This document shows positions 42,624 to 50,617 of a stretch of 64,000 nucleotides of DNA, piece after piece. The notes below the pieces were generated by a model. It had not been told where the DNA came from and did no database searches. It was given only the letters and a program-made list of their open reading frames with translations. Every line of letters starts with the position of its first letter. The stretch's first letter is position 1. This DNA comes from CAIYRG01 sp964494505. Lineage in GTDB: Bacteria > Pseudomonadota > Alphaproteobacteria > Micropepsales > Micropepsaceae. Where the stretch lies: assembly GCA_964494505.1 (NCBI GenBank), contig CAZBRO010000002.1, positions 62,001 through 126,000 of the forward strand, in the 5' to 3' direction. The position numbers were made by a program, and so were the translations under genes.

Positions 42624-43460
42624 TCAGAAATCGGGCCTGTCCGCGACCGGGATATGATAATCGAACAGATGCTGGTTGTTCTCCGCGCAGGCTTCCTCCT
42701 GAAGCGTGCCTTCCGTCCGCCGGTAGCTCCGCATCGCCTGCCAGGGCTGATTGTACGTATCGGGATCCTCGATCGTCAGGCGCACTTCAAGGGTCTTGCC
42801 TTGTTCCGTCAGTTTCAGGCGCTCGATAACGTGCAATTTATCGGTGTGGGGCGTGCGATAGGAATCGACGAAGGATTGGGTGCTCAGCCCGATGGTGTCG
42901 ATCACCAGCGTATCGCCATTCTCGTAATGGCCGACCGATTCTCCGTACCAGGACGGCTTTGGCGCCTTCGAATGCGGCACGTCGAGATAGACATGGCGCA
43001 CCTGATGGTCTTGCTCCAAAAGGATGGTCACTTCCTTGGGCGTCTGCACGAAATAGAACGGGCCGCCTTGCAGGTCGATGGCCGGAACGCCGGAGGGCTT
43101 GCAGGAGGAGGCGGGCGTATAGGCGATCTTTCCGGCCAGCACCTCGTCATTGTCTTTTTTCATGACGTCTTTGGCCCATTGCTTCAGATTGGGGTTGGCA
43201 AGGTCGCCGATGCGGTAGGTCGGCTGCTTTCCTTGGCCGTTGCCCACGAAGGGATGGGCCGGGTCCTGGCGCATCGGCGCGGGCGAGCCGGGCACCTGGC
43301 CGTAGTCGCCGCCGTTTCCGGTCTGCCAGGCAATGCCGCCCGAAGAAAGATCCGGAATGGAAGCGGCCGGCTGCGCCATTGCGGCCGTAATGGCCGCGGC
43401 CGCAAGACCGGTGATTCCCGCGCCCACAAGCATCGATTTCATCATACCGAATACAGACAT
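42624..43460 (-). CDS. Secreted paralog C of the PDF-terminal family, unknown function
   Basis: The ATG at 43460 has GGAGG five bases upstream and gives a 278-residue protein with a signal peptide (MLVGAGITGLAAAAITAAMA). It is of the second subtype: SVGHYENGDTLVIDT, SYRTPHTDKLHVIER, ASSCKPSGVP and EACAENN, and it ends ADRPDF. Before the core it has QTPKEVTILLEQDHQVRHVYL, close to copies B and F. Confidence 0.8.
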   Translation of the reverse strand: MSVFGMMKSMLVGAGITGLAAAAITAAMAQPAASIPDLSSGGIAWQTGNGGDYGQVPGSPAPMRQDPAHPFVGNGQGKQPTYRIGDLANPNLKQWAKDVMKKDNDEVLAGKIAYTPASSCKPSGVPAIDLQGGPFYFVQTPKEVTILLEQDHQVRHVYLDVPHSKAPKPSWYGESVGHYENGDTLVIDTIGLSTQSFVDSYRTPHTDKLHVIERLKLTEQGKTLEVRLTIEDPDTYNQPWQAMRSYRRTEGTLQEEACAENNQHLFDYHIPVADRPDF

Positions 43461-43489
43461 TGCTCCCTCCATCTTCTCGCTTTGCGGGC

Positions 43490-44395
43490 TCAGAAATCCG
43501 GCTTGTCGGCCTTGGGGACGAGCTTCAGGTCCCCCTGGTGAAACATATCGACATTGTTCTCGGCACATGCGCCTTCATTGAAACCGCGGATGACGCGCCG
43601 GTAGCTGACATTGGCGCTCCACGGAGCGGTGAAAATGTTCGGGTCCTCGATCTTGAGTTCGACCCGCAAGCCCTTGTCGTAATTGGGATCTGCGGCCATG
43701 GGGCCTGTCGTGCCGGCGGTCTTCACGTGGCGGTCCAGCGCAGCTTGCGCGTCCTTGGCATCGATCAGCCGATAGCGCTCCACCACATGCATGGCCTCGC
43801 TCTGGGGCGTGCCGAATCTGTCAACCACGGTGTAGGGTTCAACCTTGATGCCTACCGTATCGACGACGAGCATGTCGCCTTCATAATGGCCGACGGAATC
43901 GCCCATGGGCGAGGGTTTCAGATTGCGGGGGTGGCTGGCGTTCAGCCGCACGCGCCGGATTTGTGCATTTTGCGTGTAGAGGATGACGATATCGTCCTTC
44001 CTCTGCACCATCTGCATGCCCTGCTGCATGGCGAAAAGAAAGGGCGGCGAAAAGACTCCGCACTGGTTGCTGGGGTCGGGAATGTCGTGTCCGCTTTCCG
44101 AATATTCGCCGTTTCTCTTTACCACCGCGGCAGCTTCGGGCTTCAGGATCGGATTGTTGTAATCGCCGACCAGCGGAATGGGATCGCCGTCGACGGCGGA
44201 GCGGCCGGCATCCGCGCCCAACCGCCGCAAATTCAGCAGCGGACCGGGGCCGGTTTCCGGGGGCTCGAGATTGAACATATTGCGGCCCCATGGGCCGGAA
44301 AAATCGGGAATGGTGTCCGCGCCCGCGGCATTTAGCGCCGGAGAAGCCAGCGCGGCGCAGAACACAAGACCCGCAATTGGACGACGAAACGCCAA
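43490..44395 (-). CDS. Secreted paralog D of the PDF-terminal family, unknown function
   Basis: The TTG at 44395 is chosen because GGAGG lies five bases upstream and it gives a signal peptide (MAFRRPIAGLVFCAALASPA when read as Met) like that of copy A. The 301-residue first-subtype protein has IPDFSGPWGRN, GDYNNPILKPEAA, SNQCGVFSPP, SVGHYEGDMLVVDT, EGACAENN and a terminal DKPDF. An ATG upstream in frame would overlap copy E far more and has no ribosome site. Confidence 0.78.
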   Translation of the reverse strand: MAFRRPIAGLVFCAALASPALNAAGADTIPDFSGPWGRNMFNLEPPETGPGPLLNLRRLGADAGRSAVDGDPIPLVGDYNNPILKPEAAAVVKRNGEYSESGHDIPDPSNQCGVFSPPFLFAMQQGMQMVQRKDDIVILYTQNAQIRRVRLNASHPRNLKPSPMGDSVGHYEGDMLVVDTVGIKVEPYTVVDRFGTPQSEAMHVVERYRLIDAKDAQAALDRHVKTAGTTGPMAADPNYDKGLRVELKIEDPNIFTAPWSANVSYRRVIRGFNEGACAENNVDMFHQGDLKLVPKADKPDF

Positions 44396-44408
44396 ACCAT
44401 CCTCCCCC

Positions 44409-45287
44409 TCAAAAATCCGGCCTGTCCGCCTTCGGAATGGGCGGCGATGCCGCCACGGCATATTGATTGTCCGCGTTCTCGGCACAGATCTGCTCCTGCC
44501 AGGCGATCGAGGCCCGATGATAGGTCACGCGAACCGGTAGCGGCTGCTTGAAATAGACCGGGTTTTCGATGGTCAACTGAAGTTCGAGCCCCTTGGCGTA
44601 ATTCTCGTCGATGGGCATGCCGCCGCCGAGCCGCCCTGCCTCTTTTTCGTGTTCGGCTTCCCTCTGTTTCGCGTCTTTCGCATCGATCAGCCGATAGCGC
44701 TCCACCACATGCGCGCCTTCGCCCAGCGGCGTGCCATAGCGGTCCACCACGGCCTGCGCATCGGACTTGATGCCGATGGTATCGATGACCAGCGTGTCGC
44801 CTTCGTAGTGCGCGATGGAATCGCCTTTCCAGGACGGCGTCACGCGACCGGGATGTTTTCCGCTCAGCCGGATATGGCGGACCTGGTCGTCCTGGTTATA
44901 GAGGATGGTGATTTCGTCCTTCTTCTGCAGGAACTGCAATCCCAATTGCATCGCGGCGACGAAGGGCGGGTTATAGGGGGCGCAGCGCGTGGACGGATCG
45001 GGGAATCCGTGGCCGGCCACCGCTCCTTCGGTCCGCTGCTTCACAATGGAAGCGGCTTCCGGTTTGAGGATGGGATTGTTGTAATCGCCGGCCGGCCGCG
45101 TCGGGTCGCTGCTGCCGGAGGGAAGGCGAACAAGGTTGGTGATCGGGCCCGGCCCGGAAGGAAGCGCTTCGAAATCGAACGTGTTGCGCCCCCATAGGCC
45201 GGAGAAATCCGGCGCGGTCTTCTCCGCGCTCCATGCCGGCAAGCCGAGGAGGGCGGCGGCAATCGAACCTGCAATCAAGCGGCGCAT
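44409..45287 (-). CDS. Secreted paralog E of the PDF-terminal family, unknown function
   Basis: The 292-residue first-subtype protein has GGAGG five bases before its ATG and a signal peptide (IAGSIAAALLGLPAWSA). It contains PDFSGLWGRNTF, GDYNNPILKPEA, STRCAPYNPP, HVVERYRLIDAKDA (shared with D) and ends ADRPDF. The core deviates slightly (SIAHYEGDTLVIDT), with Ala replacing the usual second Gly. Confidence 0.8.
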   Translation of the reverse strand: MRRLIAGSIAAALLGLPAWSAEKTAPDFSGLWGRNTFDFEALPSGPGPITNLVRLPSGSSDPTRPAGDYNNPILKPEAASIVKQRTEGAVAGHGFPDPSTRCAPYNPPFVAAMQLGLQFLQKKDEITILYNQDDQVRHIRLSGKHPGRVTPSWKGDSIAHYEGDTLVIDTIGIKSDAQAVVDRYGTPLGEGAHVVERYRLIDAKDAKQREAEHEKEAGRLGGGMPIDENYAKGLELQLTIENPVYFKQPLPVRVTYHRASIAWQEQICAENADNQYAVAASPPIPKADRPDF

Positions 45288-45298
45288 GAATCCTCCGG

Positions 45299-46135
45299 TC
45301 AGAAATCAGGCCTTTTGGCTTCGGGGATCGGCTCGACCTTGTAATTGAAGTAATTGAAATTGCCCTCGGCGCAGAACGATTCGCCGATTGGCCCATCGGC
45401 GCGGCGATAGCGCTGGATCGCGTTCCACGGCGTGGTGAAGGCGCCGGGATCCTCGACATGCAGGTCGACCTGCAGCGTCTTGCCGCCGTCGGCCATATGG
45501 AAGCGCTCCACCGTGTGCAGTCTGTCGGTATGGGGCGTGCGGTAATTGTCCACCCAGGTCCGGTCGTTTATGCCGACGGTATCGACGATCAGCGTATCGC
45601 CCTCGTAATGGCCGACCGATTCTCCGTACCAGGACGGTTTCACGCGGGCCGAATGCGGCACGTCGAGATGGATGTGCCGGACCTCATGGTCCTGCTGGGA
45701 AATCAAAAGCACCTCTTTCGGCCCTTGCACGAAATAGATCGGCTGCACCGGATAGAGCAGGAACGCCGGCGTCCCCATCGGCCAGCACGCGGCCTGGCGC
45801 GTGTAGCCGGGATTGCCGGCAAGAATGAAGGCGTCGCGCTTCCTGATTTCTTCCTTGGCCCAGGGCTGGAGAATGGGGCTGTTGACGTCGCCGATGTGGA
45901 AGGTCGGCTGTTTGCCGGTGGCCGCTGCCTCCGCGTTGCTGACGCGCGGATGCGCCGGATCGAACATGACCGGTCCCGGCCCGGAAGAGGGCGGCAGGAA
46001 TTCGGTGCCGACAGCGATCCAGCCGACATTGGCGGCCGGCGCGAAATCCGGCGTCGCCGGGCCGTCCGCGCCCCATGCGGCTGCTACGACGCAAAGAAGC
46101 CCGGCCGCCACGCATATCGATCCCAATCGCAACAT
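45299..46135 (-). CDS. Secreted paralog F of the PDF-terminal family, unknown function
   Basis: The ATG at 46135 follows AAGGAAGG and gives a 278-residue second-subtype protein with a signal peptide (ICVAAGLLCVVAAAWGA). Its mature part has TPDFAPAANVGW and FLPPSSGPGPV. The core is SVGHYEGDTLIVDT, then NYRTPHTDRLHTVER, AACWPMGTP and ESFCAEGN. It ends AKRPDF. Confidence 0.8.
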   Translation of the reverse strand: MLRLGSICVAAGLLCVVAAAWGADGPATPDFAPAANVGWIAVGTEFLPPSSGPGPVMFDPAHPRVSNAEAAATGKQPTFHIGDVNSPILQPWAKEEIRKRDAFILAGNPGYTRQAACWPMGTPAFLLYPVQPIYFVQGPKEVLLISQQDHEVRHIHLDVPHSARVKPSWYGESVGHYEGDTLIVDTVGINDRTWVDNYRTPHTDRLHTVERFHMADGGKTLQVDLHVEDPGAFTTPWNAIQRYRRADGPIGESFCAEGNFNYFNYKVEPIPEAKRPDF

Positions 46136-46158
46136 GACACCTTCCTTCGGGCAGAACA

Positions 46159-46248
46159 TCAGAAGTCCGCCATCGCAATCCCGGCAGCCGCGGTGGCGGC
46201 TGCAACGTCTCCGACGAGCCGGAATTTCCGTAACGCGGGATTCGTCAT
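46159..46248 (-). pseudogene. 29-aa mini-ORF, possible internally deleted family copy
   Basis: An ATG with AAGGAG six bases upstream opens a 29-residue ORF. It consists of a basic, then hydrophobic signal-like stretch (RKFRLVGDVAAATAAAGIA) running straight into Ala-Asp-Phe and stop. The start and stop resemble the two ends of the neighbouring genes with everything between removed. It lies exactly where a gene would fit between copies G and F. It could also be a real micropeptide. Confidence 0.4.
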
Positions 46249-46260
46249 GCGCGCTCTCCT

Positions 46261-47178
46261 TCAGAAATCGGGCCGTTCGGCGTGTGGCACCTGCGTATCC
46301 TTGCTCGCGTAATATTCGGTCTGGTTCTCGGCGCAGATCTGTTCCTGCCATTCGCTGCCGGCCTTGCGATAGGTGACTGTGGCCGACCACGGCTTGGTCA
46401 GCGTGTCCGGGTCTTCGACCGTGAACTGAAGCTGCAAGCCTTTTCCCCGATAATCGGGATCGTAGTACACGCCGTTCCCGACCGGCCCGTCGACCCGGCC
46501 GAATTCCTTTTCGTTCTGTGCGAACGCTTTCAACATCGTTTCGCCATCGACCATGCGATAGCGTTCGACCACATGCATGGCCCCGCTCTGGGGCGCGCCG
46601 AACAGGTCCGCCATGGTGAAGGGACCCACCTTCACGCCGACCGTATCGACCACCAGCGTGTCGCCTTCATAATGGCCGACGGAATCGCCCATCCAGGATG
46701 GCGCCATATGCGCAGGGTGGACGGAATTCAGCCGCACGTGCCGGACATGGTGGTCCAGCATGTAGATGATGGTGACCTCGCGCGGGCCTTGCAGAAGCTG
46801 GATTTCCTGCTGGTGCAGCACATAAGGGGGCTGCTGCGGCGCGCATTGATTGGAAGGGTCGGGGAAGGCGTTGCCGGTTTTCGAGATCTCGCCGAGCTGC
46901 CGCAGGCGCTCGGCCGCGTTGGGCTTCAGCACCGGATTCATGTAATCGCCGACCAGCTTGCCGCCGTCGCTCGCCCCATCGGCGCGGTGCATCAGGTTGG
47001 CAATCGGCCCCGCTCCGGAGGCAGGCGGCTCCAGCCCGAAGGTCATCCGCGCCCACAAACCGGAAAAATCCGGCTGCGCGGCCGCTTTTTCGGCGCCCCA
47101 TCCCGGCCAGGCAGCCATCGCTGCCGCACCCAAAACCGCCAGGAAACGGCCGCTTCCGCGCGGCCAGCCGCACCCCAT
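46261..47178 (-). CDS. Secreted paralog G of the PDF-terminal family, unknown function
   Basis: This is the first copy transcribed after the amidohydrolase (58-base gap). The ATG at 47178 has GGAGG six bases upstream. The 305-residue first-subtype protein has a signal peptide (RFLAVLGAAAMAAWPGWGA), PDFSGLWARMTF, GDYMNPVLKPNAA, SNQCAPQQPP, SVGHYEGDTLVVDT, HVVERYRM, EQICAEN and a terminal ERPDF. Confidence 0.8.
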   Translation of the reverse strand: MGCGWPRGSGRFLAVLGAAAMAAWPGWGAEKAAAQPDFSGLWARMTFGLEPPASGAGPIANLMHRADGASDGGKLVGDYMNPVLKPNAAERLRQLGEISKTGNAFPDPSNQCAPQQPPYVLHQQEIQLLQGPREVTIIYMLDHHVRHVRLNSVHPAHMAPSWMGDSVGHYEGDTLVVDTVGVKVGPFTMADLFGAPQSGAMHVVERYRMVDGETMLKAFAQNEKEFGRVDGPVGNGVYYDPDYRGKGLQLQFTVEDPDTLTKPWSATVTYRKAGSEWQEQICAENQTEYYASKDTQVPHAERPDF

Positions 47179-47236
47179 CGAATCCTCCCATCCCTGGGAA
47201 GCAATTATAGCGTGCAACCTTGCCGGGGCGAAGCTC

Positions 47237-48574
47237 TCAGCGGGCTGCCACGGCGGCGGGCGGCAGCGCGTTCTTGACCACCATCCCGCCCTTCATCACG
47301 AAGCGCACCCGCTCCATCTCGGTCACATCGTTGAGCGGGTTTCCGGCGACCGCGATGATGTCGGCGAATTTGCCCTTTTCGACGCTCGCGATCTCGGTGT
47401 CCCAATTGTAGTTCAGCACCTTGGCCGCCGGCAGATAGGCAGACTGCAGCGCCTGGGCGGGCTTCATTCCCCATTTCACGAAATAGGAGAATTGGTTGGC
47501 CTGCTTGCCGTGGGGGATGTCTATCGACGTGGCGCCGCTGCCGAACACGATGGTGACGCCCGCCGCCAGCGCGCGCCGGAACGCCTGCTCGGCGAGTTTG
47601 ATGCGCGAATTGCGCCCGCCCGTGGCGGCGAGGTCGCCTTTCTCAAGCGCGATGAGGTCGTCGAGCGTGCAGACGAAGGGGAGCTTCTTCTGCAGCAGCA
47701 CGCGGATTTGCGGCTGATCAAGTTCGAGCAGATGGTTGTTCGCATCCACCCCTGCATTGATGCAGGAGTTCATCCCCTCGCCGCCATAGGTATGGCAGGC
47801 GACCTTGAGCCCCAGGCGGTGCGCTTCGTCCACGATCGCCTGGACTTCCTCGAACGTCAGCGATGGGCTGTTCACGAGCGTCGCGTCGGGCTTCCACATG
47901 TGCATGGTGCCCGCGAAATCCTGCGTCGTGTAGATCTTGATGTAATCGACCCCGTGCAGCTTCGCCTCGCGCACGGCGGCGCGTGCAAGCCACGGCCCGT
48001 TGATGTCCTTGTCCTCGGTGCGGCTGTTGTAGAAGCGCCCCTCGGCCGGATCGACGTAGTAATTGGTGGCCCGCGGATTGAGCGATTGCCCGACCACCTG
48101 CATCCGTGGACCCTGGACAAGGCCCGCATTGATCTCGTCGCGCAAATCCACGGTGTTCCAGCCGCCGCGTGAATCCATGTCGAGAAGGGTAGTGAATCCC
48201 GCCTCCAGATCGACCTGGGCGTTGGCGAGCGCGATCAGCGCGCGCTGCGTCGGTGTGTTGCCGCCGGTGTTCACATGGACATGCGCATCGATCATGCCCG
48301 GCATGACGGTCGCGTTGGACAGGTCGATCACGCGCATGCCCGCCGGGATCTGCAGGTTCGGCCCCACATCGGCGATGCGGTCGCCCTTGATCAGGACAAT
48401 CTGGTTGTTGAGGAGCGTGCCGGTGTGAGAATCGAACAGCCGCCCGGCCCGGATGGCGATCGTCTGATCGGGCGGCGCGAGGAATGTTCCGGTCCGCTGC
48501 GCCTCGGCTTGTGGGGCGGCAATCCCCAACAGCATGGCGGCGGTCAGGAAAACGAGCGTGCAATGCCGGCGCAT
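47237..48574 (-). CDS. Secreted amidohydrolase (imidazolonepropionase-like)
   Basis: The 445-residue metal-dependent hydrolase has a signal peptide (LVFLTAAMLLGIAAPQAEA). The TIM-barrel metal motif is MPGMIDAHVHVNTGG; further candidate ligands are KVACHTYGGEG and HLLELD, with the lysine region VDYIKIYTTQD. The C terminus ends with KGKFADIIAVAGNPL. Such enzymes cleave peptides or cyclic amides in the periplasm. As first gene upstream of the seven paralogs on the same strand it may share their transcript. Confidence 0.88.
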   Translation of the reverse strand: MRRHCTLVFLTAAMLLGIAAPQAEAQRTGTFLAPPDQTIAIRAGRLFDSHTGTLLNNQIVLIKGDRIADVGPNLQIPAGMRVIDLSNATVMPGMIDAHVHVNTGGNTPTQRALIALANAQVDLEAGFTTLLDMDSRGGWNTVDLRDEINAGLVQGPRMQVVGQSLNPRATNYYVDPAEGRFYNSRTEDKDINGPWLARAAVREAKLHGVDYIKIYTTQDFAGTMHMWKPDATLVNSPSLTFEEVQAIVDEAHRLGLKVACHTYGGEGMNSCINAGVDANNHLLELDQPQIRVLLQKKLPFVCTLDDLIALEKGDLAATGGRNSRIKLAEQAFRRALAAGVTIVFGSGATSIDIPHGKQANQFSYFVKWGMKPAQALQSAYLPAAKVLNYNWDTEIASVEKGKFADIIAVAGNPLNDVTEMERVRFVMKGGMVVKNALPPAAVAAR

Positions 48575-48715
48575 GGGAACCCCCCGTTTGTTTGTTGGTC
48601 TTTGGGGGCATTCTACCGGATTTCCTTGCGCTCAGACACCATGCCCAGGGCGCAAAAATCATGCGCAGGCGAAACCGGCTCGCCTGCGCATGATGTTGGC
48701 CGCGGAGGACGCCCT

Positions 48716-49348
48716 CTATTGGGCCGAAGCAATCGCTCCTGATCCGAGGTCGATCATGGCGCGCCGGTTCTGCGGTTCCCGCACGCCCGGTCCCGTAGCG
48801 ACCAACGGATCATCGAAGCTCTTGCCGATCGTCATGATGTTCGACGCATTCATGCCGAGCTGCATCATCTCGTTCTTCACCGCGGTCGCGCGGCGTTCGG
48901 AAAGCCGCTGGTTGTAGCTGTGCGAGCCCACCGTGTCGGTGTGTCCGGTCACCGTGATGCGGACGCTGCCATTGCGCTTGGCCGTGTCCACGGCGGCAGC
49001 GATGATCTGATGCGCTTCGGGTGTGATGTTCGACTTGTCGAAGTCGAAGAACACCATGAAATTGCGAACCACCGGCGCCGGAGGCGGGGCCGGTGGCGGC
49101 GCAGGCGTTTCGGCCACGGCTGGAGGAGGCGGGGCCGGCGGAGGCGGCGGCGCGGGCGGGGCTTCTGCGACGCGCTCGGTTACGGTCGTGGTGGTCTCGC
49201 CGACGACCAGCGGCGGGATGGGTCTTGGATTCGGGGCCGACCCGATGTTCAGATTGATGCCGAGGTTGGGGTTGCTGAAATAATTGGCCGATGCCGGCGA
49301 GGCGATTACCGCCGACAGCAGCAGCAGGGGCACGATTGTTTTTCTCAT
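48716..49348 (-). CDS. OmpA-family outer-membrane/peptidoglycan-binding protein
   Basis: The ATG at 49348 has AAGGAG eight bases upstream and gives a 210-residue protein: signal peptide (IVPLLLLSAVIASPASA), a short Gly/Asn-rich stretch, a proline-rich spacer (PPAPPPPPAPPPP and relatives) and a C-terminal OmpA domain with FFDFDKSNITPEA, TGHTDTVGSHSYNQRLSERRA and QNRRAMI. It lacks the eight-stranded barrel and probably acts as a periplasmic anchor. Confidence 0.9.
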   Translation of the reverse strand: MRKTIVPLLLLSAVIASPASANYFSNPNLGINLNIGSAPNPRPIPPLVVGETTTTVTERVAEAPPAPPPPPAPPPPAVAETPAPPPAPPPAPVVRNFMVFFDFDKSNITPEAHQIIAAAVDTAKRNGSVRITVTGHTDTVGSHSYNQRLSERRATAVKNEMMQLGMNASNIMTIGKSFDDPLVATGPGVREPQNRRAMIDLGSGAIASAQ

Positions 49349-49484
49349 CGCTCTTCTCCTTTGCGCGAGGGCGACCGCTATCGAGTCCATTGGCCACCCG
49401 CGGACCACATGGAAAAAACGCGCAAATCCAAGGCGGGTGCCTTCTGGCGCCTGGCGCCGGCGAGGACGTGAACAAAATCGGGAA

Positions 49485-50468
49485 TCACGAACGAGTGCGC
49501 ACCGTCGAGCTTCGGCTCGAAGCGCCGAATTGCTTGCGTGCCAAAATGGCCCGCTCCTTGCCGGAGGCGTTGCCGTCGGGTTCGGGAAGCCGCCTTTGGC
49601 GAACGCCCGATGCGATGTCTAATTCGCAGTTCAGCTCGGCTCCGATCAGAACCACCATCACGCCCACCCAAATCCACATCAAAAACCCGACCACGGCGCC
49701 GAGCGAACCGTAGGTCCTGTCGTAATGAGCGAAATTTCCGATGTACCAGGAGAGCAAATAGGATTCACCGATCCAGGCGAGCGAAGCGAACAGGCTGCCG
49801 GGCGTGATCCAATGCCATTGCGGATTGGTGAGGTTCGGTCCGAACCGATAAATCAGCGCGAGCCCGAGGAGCGCGCCTCCCAGGAGAATGGGCCATCTCA
49901 ACGCCGCAAGCAGCCCCATTTTGGCAAGGCCGAGATAGGCGATGAGGGCAGGCAATGCCACCACGGCGCCGAGCCCCATCAGCGCGAGCAGCAGCGCCGA
50001 CAGAGTGAACGTCAGCGAAATCAGATTGAGCCGCACAAAACTGCGCCGCTCTTTTTCCTCATAGGAGATGTTCAGCGCCGCCATCATGGATTTCATGCCC
50101 GAATTGGCGCTCCAGATCGAAAACAAAAGCCCCCCGATCAGCGCAAAGCTCAGGCTCGCGGTGTGCCCATCTGCGATCCGGATCATTTCGTCGCCCACAA
50201 AGGTGAGCGTGGAGGACGGCAGCAACCCCCGCAGCGCGCTCAAATGTGCGCGCGCGGTTTGGACATTCGCGAACAAACCGTAGAGCGAAACAAAAACCGT
50301 CAGCGCCGGAAAGAATGCGAGCAATATGAAGAAGGTGACGCCGCCGGCGATGCCCGGGACATCGTCCTCGTTGAATTCCAGCGCTGTCTTCCACAGCACG
50401 GAAAGCCAATTCCGCAGGGAGAAATGAAGAAGAGGGGCCGTTCTCCGCTTGATGATGCTGCCGCTCAT
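49485..50468 (-). CDS. YihY/virulence factor BrkB family membrane protein
   Basis: The 327-residue inner-membrane protein has six membrane segments and the family patterns DDVPGIAGGVTFFILLAFFPAL, FGPNLTNPQWHWITPG and YDRTYGSLGAVVGFLMWIWV. A charged cytoplasmic tail follows. The cellular role of the family is unclear. The ATG at 50468 is chosen; a TTG 13 codons upstream is possible, and neither has a clear ribosome site. Confidence 0.88.
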   Translation of the reverse strand: MSGSIIKRRTAPLLHFSLRNWLSVLWKTALEFNEDDVPGIAGGVTFFILLAFFPALTVFVSLYGLFANVQTARAHLSALRGLLPSSTLTFVGDEMIRIADGHTASLSFALIGGLLFSIWSANSGMKSMMAALNISYEEKERRSFVRLNLISLTFTLSALLLALMGLGAVVALPALIAYLGLAKMGLLAALRWPILLGGALLGLALIYRFGPNLTNPQWHWITPGSLFASLAWIGESYLLSWYIGNFAHYDRTYGSLGAVVGFLMWIWVGVMVVLIGAELNCELDIASGVRQRRLPEPDGNASGKERAILARKQFGASSRSSTVRTRS

Positions 50469-50617
50469 GGGGGGAGGGCCTTTGGGCTGTCCCAATTGAA
50501 CTGACAAGATCGTGCTTCCGTTCCCTGTTGACCAGCCCGGAGCCCAGGGTTCCGCCTGCTGGGGCGGGCTGCTATGGTCACGCCGCTCCGATAGAAGAAC
50601 AAGAGGGCGGAAACATC

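Noticed and set aside
46279..46302. TGGCAC and TTGC near the end of paralog G
   Set aside because: The two elements are ten bases apart instead of five.
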